Below, in pieces: positions 1 through 11,494 of a DNA stretch of 64,000 bases. The translations under genes were made by a program, and so were the position numbers. The notes below the pieces were generated by a model that saw only the letters and a list, made by a program, of their open reading frames with translations, searched no databases and was not told the origin of the DNA. Position 1 is the first letter of the stretch; every line of letters begins with the position of its first letter. The stretch comes from Astrothelium macrocarpum (Eukaryota; Ascomycota; Dothideomycetes; Trypetheliales; Trypetheliaceae), in the NCBI GenBank assembly GCA_021030915.1, contig JAGEMR010000029.1, forward strand, positions 186,001 through 250,000, given 5' to 3'.

Positions 1-42
1 TGGAAACTAGGATTGACCATTCGTAAGGCTGATAACTTATAG

Positions 43-1736
43 ACTTTGCGGTATTCTCAATTTCCATCCATACGGCGCTCCTTATATTCAAGCCATGTCA
101 GCGTGTTCTTGGCGATGACGGACTTTATTCTTTCCGTCATGCTGTAACCGCCATCACCGTTGGTCTCCCCCTCACTATGGCATCACTCGCATTTGTCAAT
201 CATGGCCATGGTTACTCTGCTCAATTACCCATCTGTGCGCTTCCAGTTCGACCGTTCTGGTATCGACTTGCTCTCATGTGGGTGCCACGATACATCATGT
301 GGCTCATTACTCTCGGCCTAGCAATATATGTATATCGATATGTGGGTGGTAAATTTGGAATGTTCGATGTGGGCACGGTTTCATCCACTGTAACGGCTGC
401 CGATCTGTCACACTCGACGTTAATCAACCACAGAAGATCAATCATTGACCACAAGACCACGAGCAATACCATACCCACTCACGAGGTTAATGCGGTCGAG
501 AATTTGACAAGTGTATTAGCGGCTCCCAGGAGGAAATCAAGATCATCTTCTGTTGGAACACACGGCGCTATCGATCCAGAGCCAAACCCATCCCGGTCTG
601 TGCGCTATTTCCAAGAATCAAGCACTATTACAGGGTCGAAGGAATCCCAATCAGAAAATGAAGAGCCTATCACGAGAAACAAACCCAATAAACCACAAGG
701 AGAAGCTGCCACCAATCGTCGTTCTATTCCTACGGACTCCACATCTGAAACAGCACGGGCTCTTAACGCGCAATACGGTTCCGATATGAAAGCAAACCAG
801 TCATTGCCAACCCTTGATAAGGATCAGATTGTACCAGTTAACATAGCAGCCGAGCATAACAAGAAATTGGATCAGCCCCTTCGAGCACTATCCGCTGATC
901 CCACAGTTACCAAACGTCGTCATGCCATCATTCATCAACTCCGGCTTTTGTTCATCTATCCATTAGTTTATATCATCCTATGGCTTATACCATTCGTACT
1001 ACACTGCTATCAATACAACGATTATTATGCTGCACATCCGCCTTTTGTCTTGACTCTGCTGGCCTTTTTTGCCCTGGGAATCATGGGAGCAGTGAACGGT
1101 ATGGTCTTCAATTTAAAGGAGCGTCCATGGCGACACATTCCGGGATCTAATGGAACGTTCTGGGGCAGTTTCTGTTGGTGGAAAATGAGAGCGAGTCGTT
1201 CAGCCGGACCCATTCCCCAGCATAGCGACCAAGAAAATACAGATACAACAGCAAGTGAAACTGGAGGCGGCAGTACCATGGCTTCTGTAAATAAGCAAAG
1301 CGATGAGACCGAGACAGGCCCTTCCAGACCGAAGCCATTCCATACACTCACAAGGCTCGGTTCATTCACCGGATCGGCGACTGCAACCGCTCCTCCTGGC
1401 TGGAGTGGCACCGAACGAGTTACAATGCCACGCCAGAAGAAACGAACAGAAATTGAGAGGAGACAAGCCGAACAAGCATACACCAGGCTTGCGGCGGAAA
1501 AAGCAGATCGTCAGCAAGATCAAAGCAACGATGTTTTGGGGCCAGGTCTAAACCAGACGCCGGAACCTGGAGGGAGGAGCCCAAATACCCAGCCAGTCAG
1601 ACCTTCACTCAACTGGTGGGATCAGCAAATGACTGAATTGACTGAACTCAGCAATGAGGATGGAAGTGGGCCAGAGGCCAGCACGAGCAGACTTGAGAGT
1701 GCGGAACCTGACCAGGCGAGAAGGCACAGTACTTGA
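43..1736 (+). CDS. Git3/GPR1-type G protein-coupled receptor, 3' exon (5' part outside window)
   Basis: Last exon of a seven-helix receptor of the fungal Git3/Gpr1 class, which senses carbon or amino-acid signals at the plasma membrane and acts through a G-alpha/cAMP route. The reading frame stays open upstream of the first ATG (177) to about 43, where a branch-like GCTGATAAC and an ATAG acceptor end at 42, so 177 is internal and earlier exons lie before the window. Counted from the ATG at 177, hydrophobic helices lie near residues 33-55, then a hydrophilic Ser/Thr-rich cytoplasmic loop of about 190 residues (57-250), then two helices at about 255-277 and 288-312. The block with LKERPWRH after the last helix fits the Gpr1 C-terminal region. 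A charged, coiled tail follows. The long third loop is usual for this class. Family call is fairly sure; the exact paralogue and the ligand are unknown. Confidence 0.82.
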
Positions 1737-2515
1737 CCGACGACATAATAAAATGCTGCAATGAAGTTCTAGATACTGTCTGTTTTGGCTCGTTAGTATG
1801 CAGTTCATCATCTTACAATGATTGGTGATGAAAAGTCGCAATCAATTGCGTTGAAATCGTCCGTCCCTTTTACCCAAAGAATCGCAGAATAGATGATTTG
1901 ATTTGATTTTGTTGAAATCCTATTAGAGCCTCTTGACCATGAAGAAACTCCTGATAAGTCAATAAGGAACAAAATCTATAGTACCTACCTACCTAGGTAG
2001 GTGCTCCCTGGCTAGGTCATAAGCGATGCCGAGCCCCTTAGTCAGCATACTAGCATCTGCCGACCAATCTCTAGTTAGCTCCAAGCCACTAGACACTTTC
2101 TTACGGCCAGAGTCAATACAACTAACTTGGGTTTCAAAAGCTTTTCAGTCTTATTGTGATAACGAGTGAGAACAAAATGGCGTTCCGCGGAGCATTTACG
2201 CATTATCCACTATACCCTAGGGAGGTGAATGAATGACAATCTCGCTGCTGGCTGAAGCTATAAAAATGTTTCATAATAGATATACAGTATTAATGAAACG
2301 AAGCTAAGCGGATTTCGTCCGCTTGTGCCTCGGCTCCCCCGCCGAATCACCTTTCCCTTTCCGCGTCTTGCTGTAGGTAGAATGTCATAGTACCTTTTTA
2401 GCACATTCTGTCATAGGACTTTACATATTTCCTCTGTATATATTTCGGACGTCGGAATCTGGTATTATTGATTAAGGTTTTGTAAAACTTGCCTGCATTA
2501 TCTCTCGATTTCAAC
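1737..2515. other. Intergenic, receptor 3' end to SDR start
   Basis: No convincing coding frame on either strand. It holds the 3' flank of the receptor gene and the promoter of the dehydrogenase. The only clear structure is the 16-base perfect palindrome listed separately. The stretch just before the SDR start is rich in T and A. Confidence 0.6.
1987..2002. repeat. 16-base perfect palindrome built from ACCT/AGGT units
   Basis: ACCTACCTAGGTAGGT reads the same on both strands; the preceding bases add one more TACC unit. Its role is unknown; it could be a simple repeat or a binding site for a dimeric regulator. Confidence 0.7.
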
Positions 2516-3714
2516 ATGTCCTCAGCTCCGAAGCAGCGGTTGCAGGCTCTGAGCGAGCAACTGTCGACACCTATGAAAGACCCCGGCATGTTTGAGAATA
2601 TTCCCAAAATTAAAAAGATAGCAGGCGACTCTACGGGACAGTAGGGTTTCAATAGATTCTAAATCACACCACAAAGAGACATACTGACGTCTTTGCAGAC
2701 GACTCAAAGGAAAAGTAGCCATCGTCACAGGTTTGTCTTCATGCCCATGTACTACTCACATTACATCCTAATAGTCCCAATATAGGCGCCGGCTCGCCTC
2801 TGGGCATCGGCCGCGCTACGGCTCATCAGTTTGCTCAGCACGGGGCCAAGGCTGTCTTCGTCTGCGACTTCAACGACGAACATCTTCCCGTCCACAAGCG
2901 CGAGCTCAATTCGCTCTACCCAGACGTCGACATCCACCCGCGCCAATTCGACGCTGCAGATGAGGAAGCCGTGAAGGGTGTCGTCCAAGAAGCACTCGAC
3001 AAGTACGGCCGCCTAGACATCATGTACGCAAACGCAGGGATCAATCTCACGCTGAGCCGGTTTATGGACGCGGATGCAGAGGACTTTATGAAAGTGCTGC
3101 GGACGAATACTCTTGGGTGAGTTTTCATTTCTCCTACATCACAACCAACACTCTAAATTCCCGCTTTCTGTACACACAAACCCTTCAATGTCCACCCCCC
3201 CCCCACCATTTCTCACCTCCCTCCCACCAAACCCCAGCTCAACCACCCTTCCCCTAGCGTCTTCCTCGCCACCAAGCACGCCGCACGCGCCATGCTTGTC
3301 ACCTCCGCCCAGAAACCCCACCCATCCGGCTCGATCCTCGCGACGGCATCGGTGGCAGGCCTGCGGTCCAACGCGGGCGCCACGGACTACAGCGCGTCGA
3401 AAGCGGCGGTGATCTCGCTGATGCAGACGTGCGCGTTCCAGCTCGCGGGGATGGGCGTGCGGTGCAACGCGCTGTGCCCCGGCGTCGTCGAGACGGGGAT
3501 GACCGCGGGCATGTACGCGATGGCGCGCGAGAGGGGGACGGAGGGGAAGATTGGGCAGTTGAATCCGTTGAGGAGGGGGGCGGTGCCGGATGAGGTGGCG
3601 AGGTGTGCGTTGTTTTTGGCGAGTGAGGAGAGTAGCTATGTTAATGGGCAGGCGGTGGCGGTGTGTGGCGGGTTGAGTGCGGGACATCCGTTTGTGATGG
3701 GGAAGATGGCTTAG
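2516..3714 (+). CDS. Short-chain dehydrogenase/reductase (classical SDR), 4 exons
   Basis: NAD(P)-dependent oxidoreductase of unknown substrate. Proposed exons 2516-2640, 2699-2730, 2786-3116, 3258-3714 give 314 residues; all three introns start GT, end AG and keep phase. A roughly 50-residue N-terminal lead precedes the Rossmann motif TGAGSPLGIG (split by intron 2), followed by the NAG motif (YANAG), the catalytic Ser (ATASVAG) and YSASK with the Tyr/Lys pair. The N-terminal lead is, to my recollection, common in filamentous-fungal members of this group. The last intron (3117-3257) is very C-rich. The coding strand changes from C-rich (about 3,180-3,320) to G-rich (about 3,480-3,760). Substrate cannot be inferred, and no biosynthetic cluster surrounds the gene. 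Confidence 0.88.
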
Positions 3715-4279
3715 GGGATGGTAGGGGAGGGAAGGGAGGGAGGGAAGAGAAGGATTTGGATGTACATATAAAGCAATCTGATTTTGATTGGTATCGTACA
3801 GACATTATGCATGTATCTAGGATTCGTCTCTGGCTCCTTGCTTATTCCCGTGTTATTGCCAACAACGCCTGTAGAGCCAAACATCCTCTGAATACTAGGA
3901 GCTTGTAGTCGTTAACAAGTCATCTGACTTGTATATTTAGCCGCCGGCACCACCGGAAATCCCATAATCCCACGACGGCTCATAGCTTCAAGCGAGCCAA
4001 ACATTAATTCCGCACATCGAACCGATGACGCCGCCCGAGTCGTGTACTCTCGATTGTAAAGCGAGTATGATTCCAGTGATCGTAGCTTGCTCATGTATAC
4101 GTTTCATAAACATTATGGTATGTTCGAATAAGATCCAGATAACAAGGGCGTCTGCAGGTACAGAGCCAAGTGAGAAAATTGGATGCTTTCGCTTGTAAAG
4201 TGGGGAATGCAGTGTGCATATGTATATCTCTCCACACAAAGTCATTCGAGACGAGGCAGTTGTGATTGGAGCAGGAGCC
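3715..4279. other. Intergenic between convergent genes
   Basis: Begins with a purine-rich G tract that continues the composition of the SDR 3' end, then plain sequence. I see no supported gene or RNA here. Confidence 0.55.
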
Positions 4280-5025
4280 TTAACGACGCAGAGACTTGCC
4301 ATTCAGAGTGAAACGCCTCAGCTTCGATTTGGACGAGGCTTCAGTAGGACTGTCCAGACTGGTTGATGATTTGTCGCTGAAGTTGCCCGTAGAGCTTCTG
4401 GACCGCCTTTGGTTCTCGGCTATGATGTCTTCCAAGCTGACTCGGGACTCTGCAGCCATTGGGGAAGAGGTGTCTAGGATCTCAACAAATTTGGATGACA
4501 TGGCGCAAGCTTGGTACTTGGAGTATGAAGAAGGCTGAATAGAAGGGATGGTTTCTGCTCGTGTTTTGCTGCAATCGAGGGTGAAATTGCAAGCAGATTC
4601 GCTCTCGCAGTGAGCCAAGATCGAGACTTACCCGGTAGGTGCGAAAAAATCTGATGGATGGTTGGGCCTTTTTGATATTTGCCAGCCAACACTGTTCCGC
4701 GGATGATAACGGCTGCAACGTGGACGCGCAGATCAATTGCCGTGAAGAAAAGCAGCTCACGCGTATGCGGAAGGGAGGATACCAAAGGGTGAAAGGCTGC
4801 TTAGCTTTTATTGCGGATCGACAGGCTTGCTGCAATCTGGACTGGTCGATACACCGGGATCTTCGTAATTGGACCCTGAGCCATCATATTGGCACTGGCC
4901 ATCATTTGCGTCATTCGGTTGGCATGCAGGGTAATTTGAGCCGCACGCTCGGTTCTCCTAAAATAGTGCAATGTTTCCACGGAAAACTTGGCTTTGGCGC
5001 CCCCAAAGTCTACCGGGTCACGCAT
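4280..5025 (-). CDS. Uncharacterised small protein, multi-exon, 5' end and one intron unresolved
   Basis: Minus-strand coding signal in at least three blocks. The 3' exon (4280 up to about 4,590) encodes a serine-rich basic tail ending LRRFTLNGKSLRR. A strong GTAAGT donor sits at about 4,631 (minus strand), and an AG acceptor a little downstream (AGCAG near 4,575) restores phase. The middle block (about 4,632-4,797) reads AAVIIRGTVLAGKYQKGPT, and an upstream block in the same frame contains ATG 5025 (MRDPVDFGGAK). Those two upstream blocks share a frame but are separated by one TAA at 4798-4800, so an intron must remove it or the gene is broken; I found no strong donor/acceptor pair. I do not recognise the family. 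Confidence 0.45.
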
Positions 5026-5207
5026 GCCATGTTCGAAATCGGCTTGGAAACGTCGCTCTTCATGTTTTGGTGCCTGGATTTAAGCGAACTTTAAGTGCTG
5101 GCTAGTGCCATTGTGGCCGGCTTATTCCCGTGTAACAGATTACAGTAATTGTACAAGTTTACGTTTGCCTCCTCGTAAGCTTCATACTGCCATGTCATCT
5201 CGTCCAG

Positions 5208-7249
5208 TCATCTCGCCCAGTCGCCACCTCTCTGTCGCCGGGGTGCACCGCCTCGTCCCCTCCCTCTACCTGGATTTCTCCATTGCCCTCCACGGGGCGG
5301 TCCTTGTCCACGGCTCCCTCCTTCTGGCCGAAATGATTGGCGTGGACCGGATTGAGCCCTTGCTGCGATCTGTTCGTCTGTTGCATGAAACGCATTGTTG
5401 ATCTGAAGGAGCTCGCAAAATGTCTTTGTTTGAGGATTGTTGTACTCGCGAGGTTGCCCTGGAACCTTTGTGCCTTGATCGGGGCTGAAAGCGGGTGCCG
5501 TCTGCTGAAAATTCTCTGGAATGCCCATTCTTCCTGTTTGCACGAGCTTTTCTTCCACCCATTTTTCTTGCTCCTCAATTAGTGGCCGGTAAGCTTCTTC
5601 GCCTTTGTTTGGAGGTACCGGCGCGGACACGTCGCCGAACACGAGTTCATTTGCGAACACGCGGATGATTGCGAGCCATTCTTTGTCATACATCAATTTC
5701 AGAGGTCTTGTGATTCCCGTCTCGGTCTCTTCGGTCTTAAGCGGTTTGATCTCCATTAGTTGGAGAAAATCACGGCCTGGCAAGCATTTGTCGAGTGCGA
5801 GAAAGTGTGTCCTTTTGTTCCAAATACCAGAGGGACGTTGCATTAGTTTCTTGAAAGATGCTGGTAATAGTGCGCGAACATCTTCCGAAATCTCTGAAGC
5901 CATCACTATGGAAGACTCAGTCTTCTGTTGCGCGCCGGGATGACGTCCGCTTTGATGCGCAGGTTGATCTACACTGGCTAGTCCATTTGCCACATTTGCT
6001 CCTCGTTTCGGTATCTTGGTATCTTCATCTGTGGAATCCAAATCGATCTCATCAGGATTTTGAGTGTTCTTGATCTGCATCTCTTGCTCTGCTCTTGCTT
6101 CTTCTTGTCCACCATCTTTCCCGTCTTGCTGCGCATCATCGCCCTTTCGAGGACGTTTGTGCTGGTGACTTTGATGTCCTTCTATGTCGTCCCCATCGTC
6201 TTTTGCATCCAGCTCTGTTTTGTCTTTGTTTAGAGCTCGTTTGCTCTGTGAGCTCTCTGGCACTACTCCTTCCTGATCGTCGTCTTCTGCGTCCAGCTCT
6301 ATCTCATCCTCGTTCTTTGGTAGTGGGCGTGAATGTTGGCGGCTTCCGCCTGCTTGGGGGCTGTGGATGTTTGTTTGATGTTGACGTGAGTCTGCGGATC
6401 TATCAAATTGCTTGACGGCCGAGTGCTTGGCATGTAAATGTGCACTGAACCAGTACGATGGTCTGAGTCTGTCGAGTACAGCCTTTGCAGCATTACTACC
6501 GAGAGACCTATTTCGAGCGTCTTCTTCGAGAAATGGTTTTTTTCTGAAGAGCTGCTTCCAGTTGCCATCCCACTCGATGCCTTGAGGCCAGTCGTGGCTG
6601 ATGCCCACATCAACTTGAGTGCGAATCTGTAAGAGTTTTCGGGTGTCCAGTTCGCGAACATGGTAGACGCTTTTAATTTCATCGTCGTTAAAAGGCACAC
6701 GCTCGTAATGTGGCTTTCTATAGTTGTAGCCTTTCCAGATTCCAGAGAGTGCTGCGATGCGTAGTGGACCCAGTTTGACGACATTGGCGGCACCAAGATA
6801 ATAGATGTTTGGGGCGACCCAGCCCCCATAATAGAGCTCAGTTAGGTAATTGCTTGCCTCATGGTTACCTCCCACAAAGACGGTCAAACATGGAGCTGTT
6901 TTTGCGCCAGAGTAGTACTCGTGAAAGTCTCCGAGTACACGATACTTGCTTGGGACTGCAATGCAATTCATATCTTGAGCATTGCGGACTGCCTGAGTCA
7001 TTTGAGTTTATAAATTTTTGAATCGGTTGAAAGAAAAACAAAAATCGGACGAACTTGAAAATCGCCGCATATGATGAGGGCATCAACCTCATCCCAGTTT
7101 GCCATTTGGCGGCTTTGCTCGACAGACGCATAAATTGCGTCTAGTGTTCCATGGCCCTATCTATTGTATTTAGCAGTTGGTTTATTTTCGTATACGGATG
7201 GTACTGGGGGTTTCCTTACGCAGCCCTCTACAGCAATTCGAAGAGCCAT
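5208..7249 (-). CDS. DBR1: RNA lariat debranching enzyme
   Basis: Nuclear metallophosphoesterase that cuts the 2'-5' branch of excised intron lariats so they can be degraded. Exons (minus strand) 7249-7220, 7156-7055 and 6992-5208 give 638 residues. Start MALRIAVEGCG; metal-binding motifs are visible as GDFQ, GGNHE and the AHLHAKH segment. The first exon is only 30 bases, and its GTAAGG donor and phase fit exactly. After the catalytic core (about 270 residues) comes an acidic low-complexity stretch, then the conserved C-terminal DBR1 domain. The protein ends in an Arg/Gly-rich tail (PGRGRGRGGAPRRQRGG). It is divergent from the Rpr2/Snm1 gene with 222 bases between the start codons. Identification is very secure. 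Confidence 0.95.
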
Positions 7250-7471
7250 GACTGGCTCAGGGATATCTGGGTGTAAGAGGTTTGGCAGAGTTCGAGTTGT
7301 TTTGTGCTCGCTAGCGGGGAGGTGGTGATCCAAATGGGGAAGCCTTCAATGAAAATCAGGGTTCACGCTAACTTGTATTGTATTTACCATGGATGCTCCT
7401 ACCTTCGCATTTTTTAGGTACTGGAATGGAAATCAATGTCTGGGTCACCCTCATCATAGTACGAACTCATC
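7250..7471. promoter_or_regulatory. Bidirectional promoter, DBR1 / Rpr2-Snm1
   Basis: The only space between two divergent RNA-processing genes, 222 bases, so it must hold both promoters and both 5' leaders. I could not point to specific factor sites. Confidence 0.55.
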
Positions 7472-8101
7472 ATGTCTACTGTACAAATGCAATCGCGTTT
7501 GAGCCATCTACACCAGTCAGCGCATCTACTTGCTCTATCGTCACCGGCGGTGGCCGCGTTTCTGGAATCAGAGTGTGATCGTGTGGCGCATGCTGCTGGA
7601 ATAGCACTCCCAAGCATTAGAAAAGAACAAGTGTGTGGAGCGTGTGGCAACATCTTTATTGCTGGACATCTCAGTAATATCCATAAAGAAGATAATAAAA
7701 GACGAAAGCGAAATACCCCGGGGACCTCGATCACATCGAAAGAGACTTTTGGAAGTGGGAAGAAAATCTCCCTTGAATGCAATAGGTGTTCACGCCAAAC
7801 TGTTGTCCATCCAATGCGCGTCTATTCGCAGAGCAATCGCAGAGCACCAAGGGCAAAAGCCGCCCAACACTATCCACTGGCAACAGCTATTTCCAACACC
7901 CAAAACTCGACTGCAGAGATTGGGCTTTCTTCGAAGACTTCACTTACTGCGATCAAGCCTGGAACCACGCCCAAGTCAGCTGAAAGCAGAAAGCAACGGA
8001 TAAAAGCCCGGAAGCGAGGCGGTTTACAAGCCGAAATTGACCGATCTAAAACTGCCAACGACTTTGGACTCGATCTTATGGATTTGATGAAAGAAGGATG
8101 A
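7472..8101 (+). CDS. RNase P/MRP protein subunit, Rpr2/Rpp21/Snm1 family
   Basis: Single exon, 209 residues. The family forms a zinc-ribbon subunit of the nuclear ribonucleoproteins that trim tRNA 5' ends (RNase P) or process rRNA (RNase MRP). Two CxxC pairs are visible: CGAC (Cys55, Cys58) and CNRC (Cys103, Cys106), about 45 residues apart, after a helical N-terminal region. A basic Lys/Arg-rich stretch and a C-terminal LDLMDLMK-like helix follow. ATG 7472 is the first start after an open promoter gap. Whether this is the Rpr2 (RNase P) or Snm1 (MRP-specific) copy cannot be told from the sequence alone. Confidence 0.82.
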   Translation: MSTVQMQSRLSHLHQSAHLLALSSPAVAAFLESECDRVAHAAGIALPSIRKEQVCGACGNIFIAGHLSNIHKEDNKRRKRNTPGTSITSKETFGSGKKISLECNRCSRQTVVHPMRVYSQSNRRAPRAKAAQHYPLATAISNTQNSTAEIGLSSKTSLTAIKPGTTPKSAESRKQRIKARKRGGLQAEIDRSKTANDFGLDLMDLMKEG

Positions 8102-8481
8102 TTTCTCAAAATGCGATTGCCATGATTTTGTCAATCTCGATACGATGAGGCCTGCAGTTTCTGCAAGGGTGGGGCTAGAGTGTGGGGTGAACCCGCAACC
8201 GCGTCATTGCGAAAAAAAGTTCAACCAATTTTTGTCGCAGCTATCTTCCTTCTTGATAGCATCCACGCGTGTTCGAACATACCCGATTTCATGAAACATT
8301 AGGCCGAATTGTCATCCCCTACCGAGCCACAAATTCTATATACCCAAGCGCAGGACTACAGATCCGACTCGGCGCAATTATTCAAACACAAAAGACGCCG
8401 TCGAACCTCTCTACCTTTCTTGCAGAATCTTCGAAGAGATCACTAAAGATTCTAAGCCCTAAACGATCGTCAACACGAAAT
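8102..8481. promoter_or_regulatory. ZPR1 upstream region
   Basis: 380 bases between the stop of the Rpr2/Snm1 gene and the ZPR1 start. The reading frame is open upstream of ATG 8482 from about 8,269, but the segment has no ZPR1 similarity and is taken as 5' leader. No other gene is seen. Confidence 0.5.
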
Positions 8482-10076
8482 ATGGCAGAGAATCACGATC
8501 TAAAAGAGGGTACTATTCCAGATGAACACCAACGCACACATGGCGTGAACAACGCCTTTGAGGATCTAGGTCACAAAGTTGAAGGGATAAGCCTAAACGG
8601 CAACGGTAAAGGAGAGACTGGGTCGGAAGATGCCAAAGAACCCAAGATGGTGGAGGAAATCGAAAGCTTATGCGTGAATTGTCATGAAGATGTATAGCCG
8701 GTGATAGCATGCCCTCATCCTAGTGCTGTAACTAAATCATGGTCCAGGGAACCACAAGACTTCTTTTGACGAAAATTCCTTTCTTCCGCGAAATCGTCAT
8801 CATGTCTTTCGAGTGTCCTCATTGCCACTTCAAAAACTCTGAGATCCAACCTGCTGGAGAGATCCAGCAACTTGGTGCGGCATACACGCTAGTAGTAGAC
8901 AAGAAGGAGGACCTCGGGCGGCAAGTCGTTAAGAGTGACACATGTGTGGTCACAGTTGTAGATATTGCGTTGGAGATTCCCGCCGGACGTGGTCAACTTA
9001 CCAACATCGAAGGAATCCTGACTATGGTCTCCCAAGATTTGGCAGCTTTGCAACCCGAGAGGGAAAAAGCCACTCCTGATGTTTTTGACAAAATCGAGGA
9101 AACCATTGAATCATTGAACGCAATGGCAAGTGGCGCGCAGATACCCTTCACCATCACTGTGGATGATCCAGCTGGGAACTCATGGATCGAACCCTCTCCT
9201 GAAGATAAAGTCGGGAAATATACAAAACGACATTACAAGCGCACTCCCACGGCAAACGCGGCACTAGGCCTTGGTGATACTTCTGACGCCGCGCCTGAGC
9301 CTGAGATTCGTCCAGAATACCACGCGGAGGGAATGGTTCCAGCCATGCCGCCTACCAATAATGCGCTTGACCAAGATGCAGAAGATGATGATATTGTCGA
9401 GGGTAAGGTCTACGATTTCCCTACACAGTGTCCTGGGTGCACGCGTAATTGCGTGACGCACATGCAAATGGTCAACATCCCGCATTTCTCTCAGGTCGTC
9501 ATCATGAGCACCGTCTGTGATGCCTGTGGTTACCGCACAAACGAGGTTAAGTCGGGTGGTGGCGTTCCCAGCATGGGTCGACGCATCACACTCAAGGTCA
9601 AGGGTGTTGAAGATTTGAAGCGAGACATTCTCAAAGCCGAAAATTGTGCTCTGTCATGTCCAGAGCTCGGTCTCAATGTCGAGCCTGGAACGCTTGGTGG
9701 TCGTTTTACCACGGTCGAGGGCCTCTTGACTCAGGTACGGGACGATCTCCGGAGGCAAATCTTTGATGCTGAAGGTGAGGGTTATGAAGGTGGTGACTCT
9801 TTAGTTGCAGAGGAAAAACTAAAATGGAATGAATTCTTTGGTAATATGGCGAAAGCGCTAGAGGGCAAACTGGAATTCACTTGCATTCTAGAGGACCCAC
9901 TTGCGGCGAGTTACGTACAGAGCTATGCTGCACCGGATCCAGATGGCCAAATGACAGTGGAGGATTATGAGAGGACAGACGAGGAAGAGGAGCATCTCGG
10001 ATTGAAAGACATCAAGATAGAGGACTATGAAGAGGATGAAGATGGAAAAAGGGAAAACCAGGAATCAAATGGATGA
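8482..10076 (+). CDS. ZPR1: Zinc-finger protein ZPR1
   Basis: Essential eukaryotic protein that works with eEF1A (recent yeast work describes it as a dedicated eEF1A folding chaperone) and shuttles to the nucleus. Exons 8482-8691 and 8748-10076 give 512 residues; the single intron (GTATAG to CCAG) falls inside the first zinc finger. Two ZPR1 modules are visible, each a C4 zinc finger plus beta domain: first Cys64/Cys67 with Cys93/Cys96 (FECPHCHFKN), then the second finger with CPGC and CDACGYR from about residue 300. An acidic linker (DAEDDDIVEG) separates the modules and the C-terminus is Glu/Asp-rich. Very secure. Confidence 0.95.
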
Positions 10077-10870
10077 CACACTTTGAAGCCCATTTGATTT
10101 GGTGAACGTACGCTCACAATAATATATGGAGCGTACTCAGCGAGCAGGTTCAGGCCGACAAAAACAAAGCAGGAATTGCTAAAATACCCAAAAAAGAGCA
10201 CGGTCCACTTCAACTCGAGAACACACGTGCATTGCTTGTCGGCGTGATGTAGCTTGATGGATGTAAACAAGGTGGAAAATGGACTGTCTCGCCTTGTCGT
10301 GTTATTGAAAAGGGCGAGATAGTACCTGCTTTGTGCTGTAGGGGTCAGAATTCTCCCACAATGCACCAGCAGCAGATCAGAGACCATATTACCATTGATA
10401 CAACGACACTGTGACTCGACTCAAGAGCATGAATGCAAGGTCTTGAAATAACATCGAGTCAAAATATCATCAAATACTTTGATTTCAGATAGATAGACAA
10501 ATTAGCTTCCTCACATCTAGCTTCCGACCGGTGCTACTGTCCCTCTGTGAGAAAGAGATTGGCGCAAATCACTACATCCAGAGTCAGTGGACCCACCTCT
10601 GTCTACCACGGTGACATGACTCCGGCCATCTGTCCACAGTGTAGAACCAATCACTGGCAGAGCCTGTTCTTCTGCTGCTGTTTCTCGTCATGGATCAAAC
10701 AGCTTGGTAACCTCGAGGCACGTCATATATTTTGTAGTTATCCTTGGATGTTCTCAGTTGATCAACTACACAAGGTAGACAGCATTCTACAGTGAATCCG
10801 ACCGGGTTCATGTCCAACCTGATTCAACCCTGAGTCGAATTATTTGAATCACTCGCTAGCCAGCTCTTGT
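10077..10870. other. Intergenic between convergent ZPR1 and cyclophilin genes
   Basis: 794 bases with only short, unsupported reading frames on both strands (for example an 82-codon plus-strand frame at 10,547). No repeat or RNA gene recognised. Confidence 0.5.
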
Positions 10871-11494
10871 TTAGCCAGCGAGAGGGTTCGCATGTATGGT
10901 GACGCTCTTAATCGTGACCTTTTCCTTTGGTCTTCCTTTGGCGTCATTTTCGACATGCTCGAGTGAATCCAAGGTCGTATCTGCACCCTCAATGATACGA
11001 CCAAAAACGGTATTCTTGCCGTCTAGGTGAGGCGCCGGGGCATAACAAATGAAGAATTGACTGTTGTTGGTATTTGAACCTTTGTTAGCCATGCTCACGA
11101 TCCCTCGGCCATTGTGTCTGAGAGCAGGTTTGATCTCATCTTCGAATTGAGAGCCCCATATGGAAAGGCCCGGGTTGCGCTTGGGATCCGGATTGGGTTT
11201 TGCAGGAGCGCCAGTCTGGACCATGAATGAAGGTATGTTGCGATGGAAAAGCGAGGAGTCGTAATAAGACGAAGCACATAGGGCAAGGAAGTTCTGTGAT
11301 GCGTCAATACACGATGCGTACAGTGGTGATGAAGTTGTGAGGTTACAGACCTCGGCAGTCTTTGGTACACTTTCGCAAAAGACTTCAATTTTCAGATCGC
11401 CGAGGTCGGTATGCAACTAGGAAATATTAATGGATGCGATGTCGATCGAAGCGCATGACCAGACGGGATCCGCGCTGCTTACCGTAACCGACAT
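10871..11494 (-). CDS. Cyclophilin peptidyl-prolyl isomerase, PPIL3/Cyp10 type
   Basis: Small single-domain cyclophilin that isomerises prolyl bonds; the human PPIL3 orthologue is associated with the spliceosome. Exons (minus strand) 11494-11483, 11416-11351 and 11293-10871 give 166 residues. The first exon encodes only four residues. Visible motifs are FHRNIPSFMVQTG (active-site Arg, Phe, Met, Gln), NGRGIVSMANKG, SQFFICY and PHLDGKNTVFG; the last carries His where cyclophilin A has Trp, as expected for this subfamily. The second intron (11294-11350) is 57 bases, has no in-frame stop, and would add 19 residues if retained. Confidence 0.93.
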
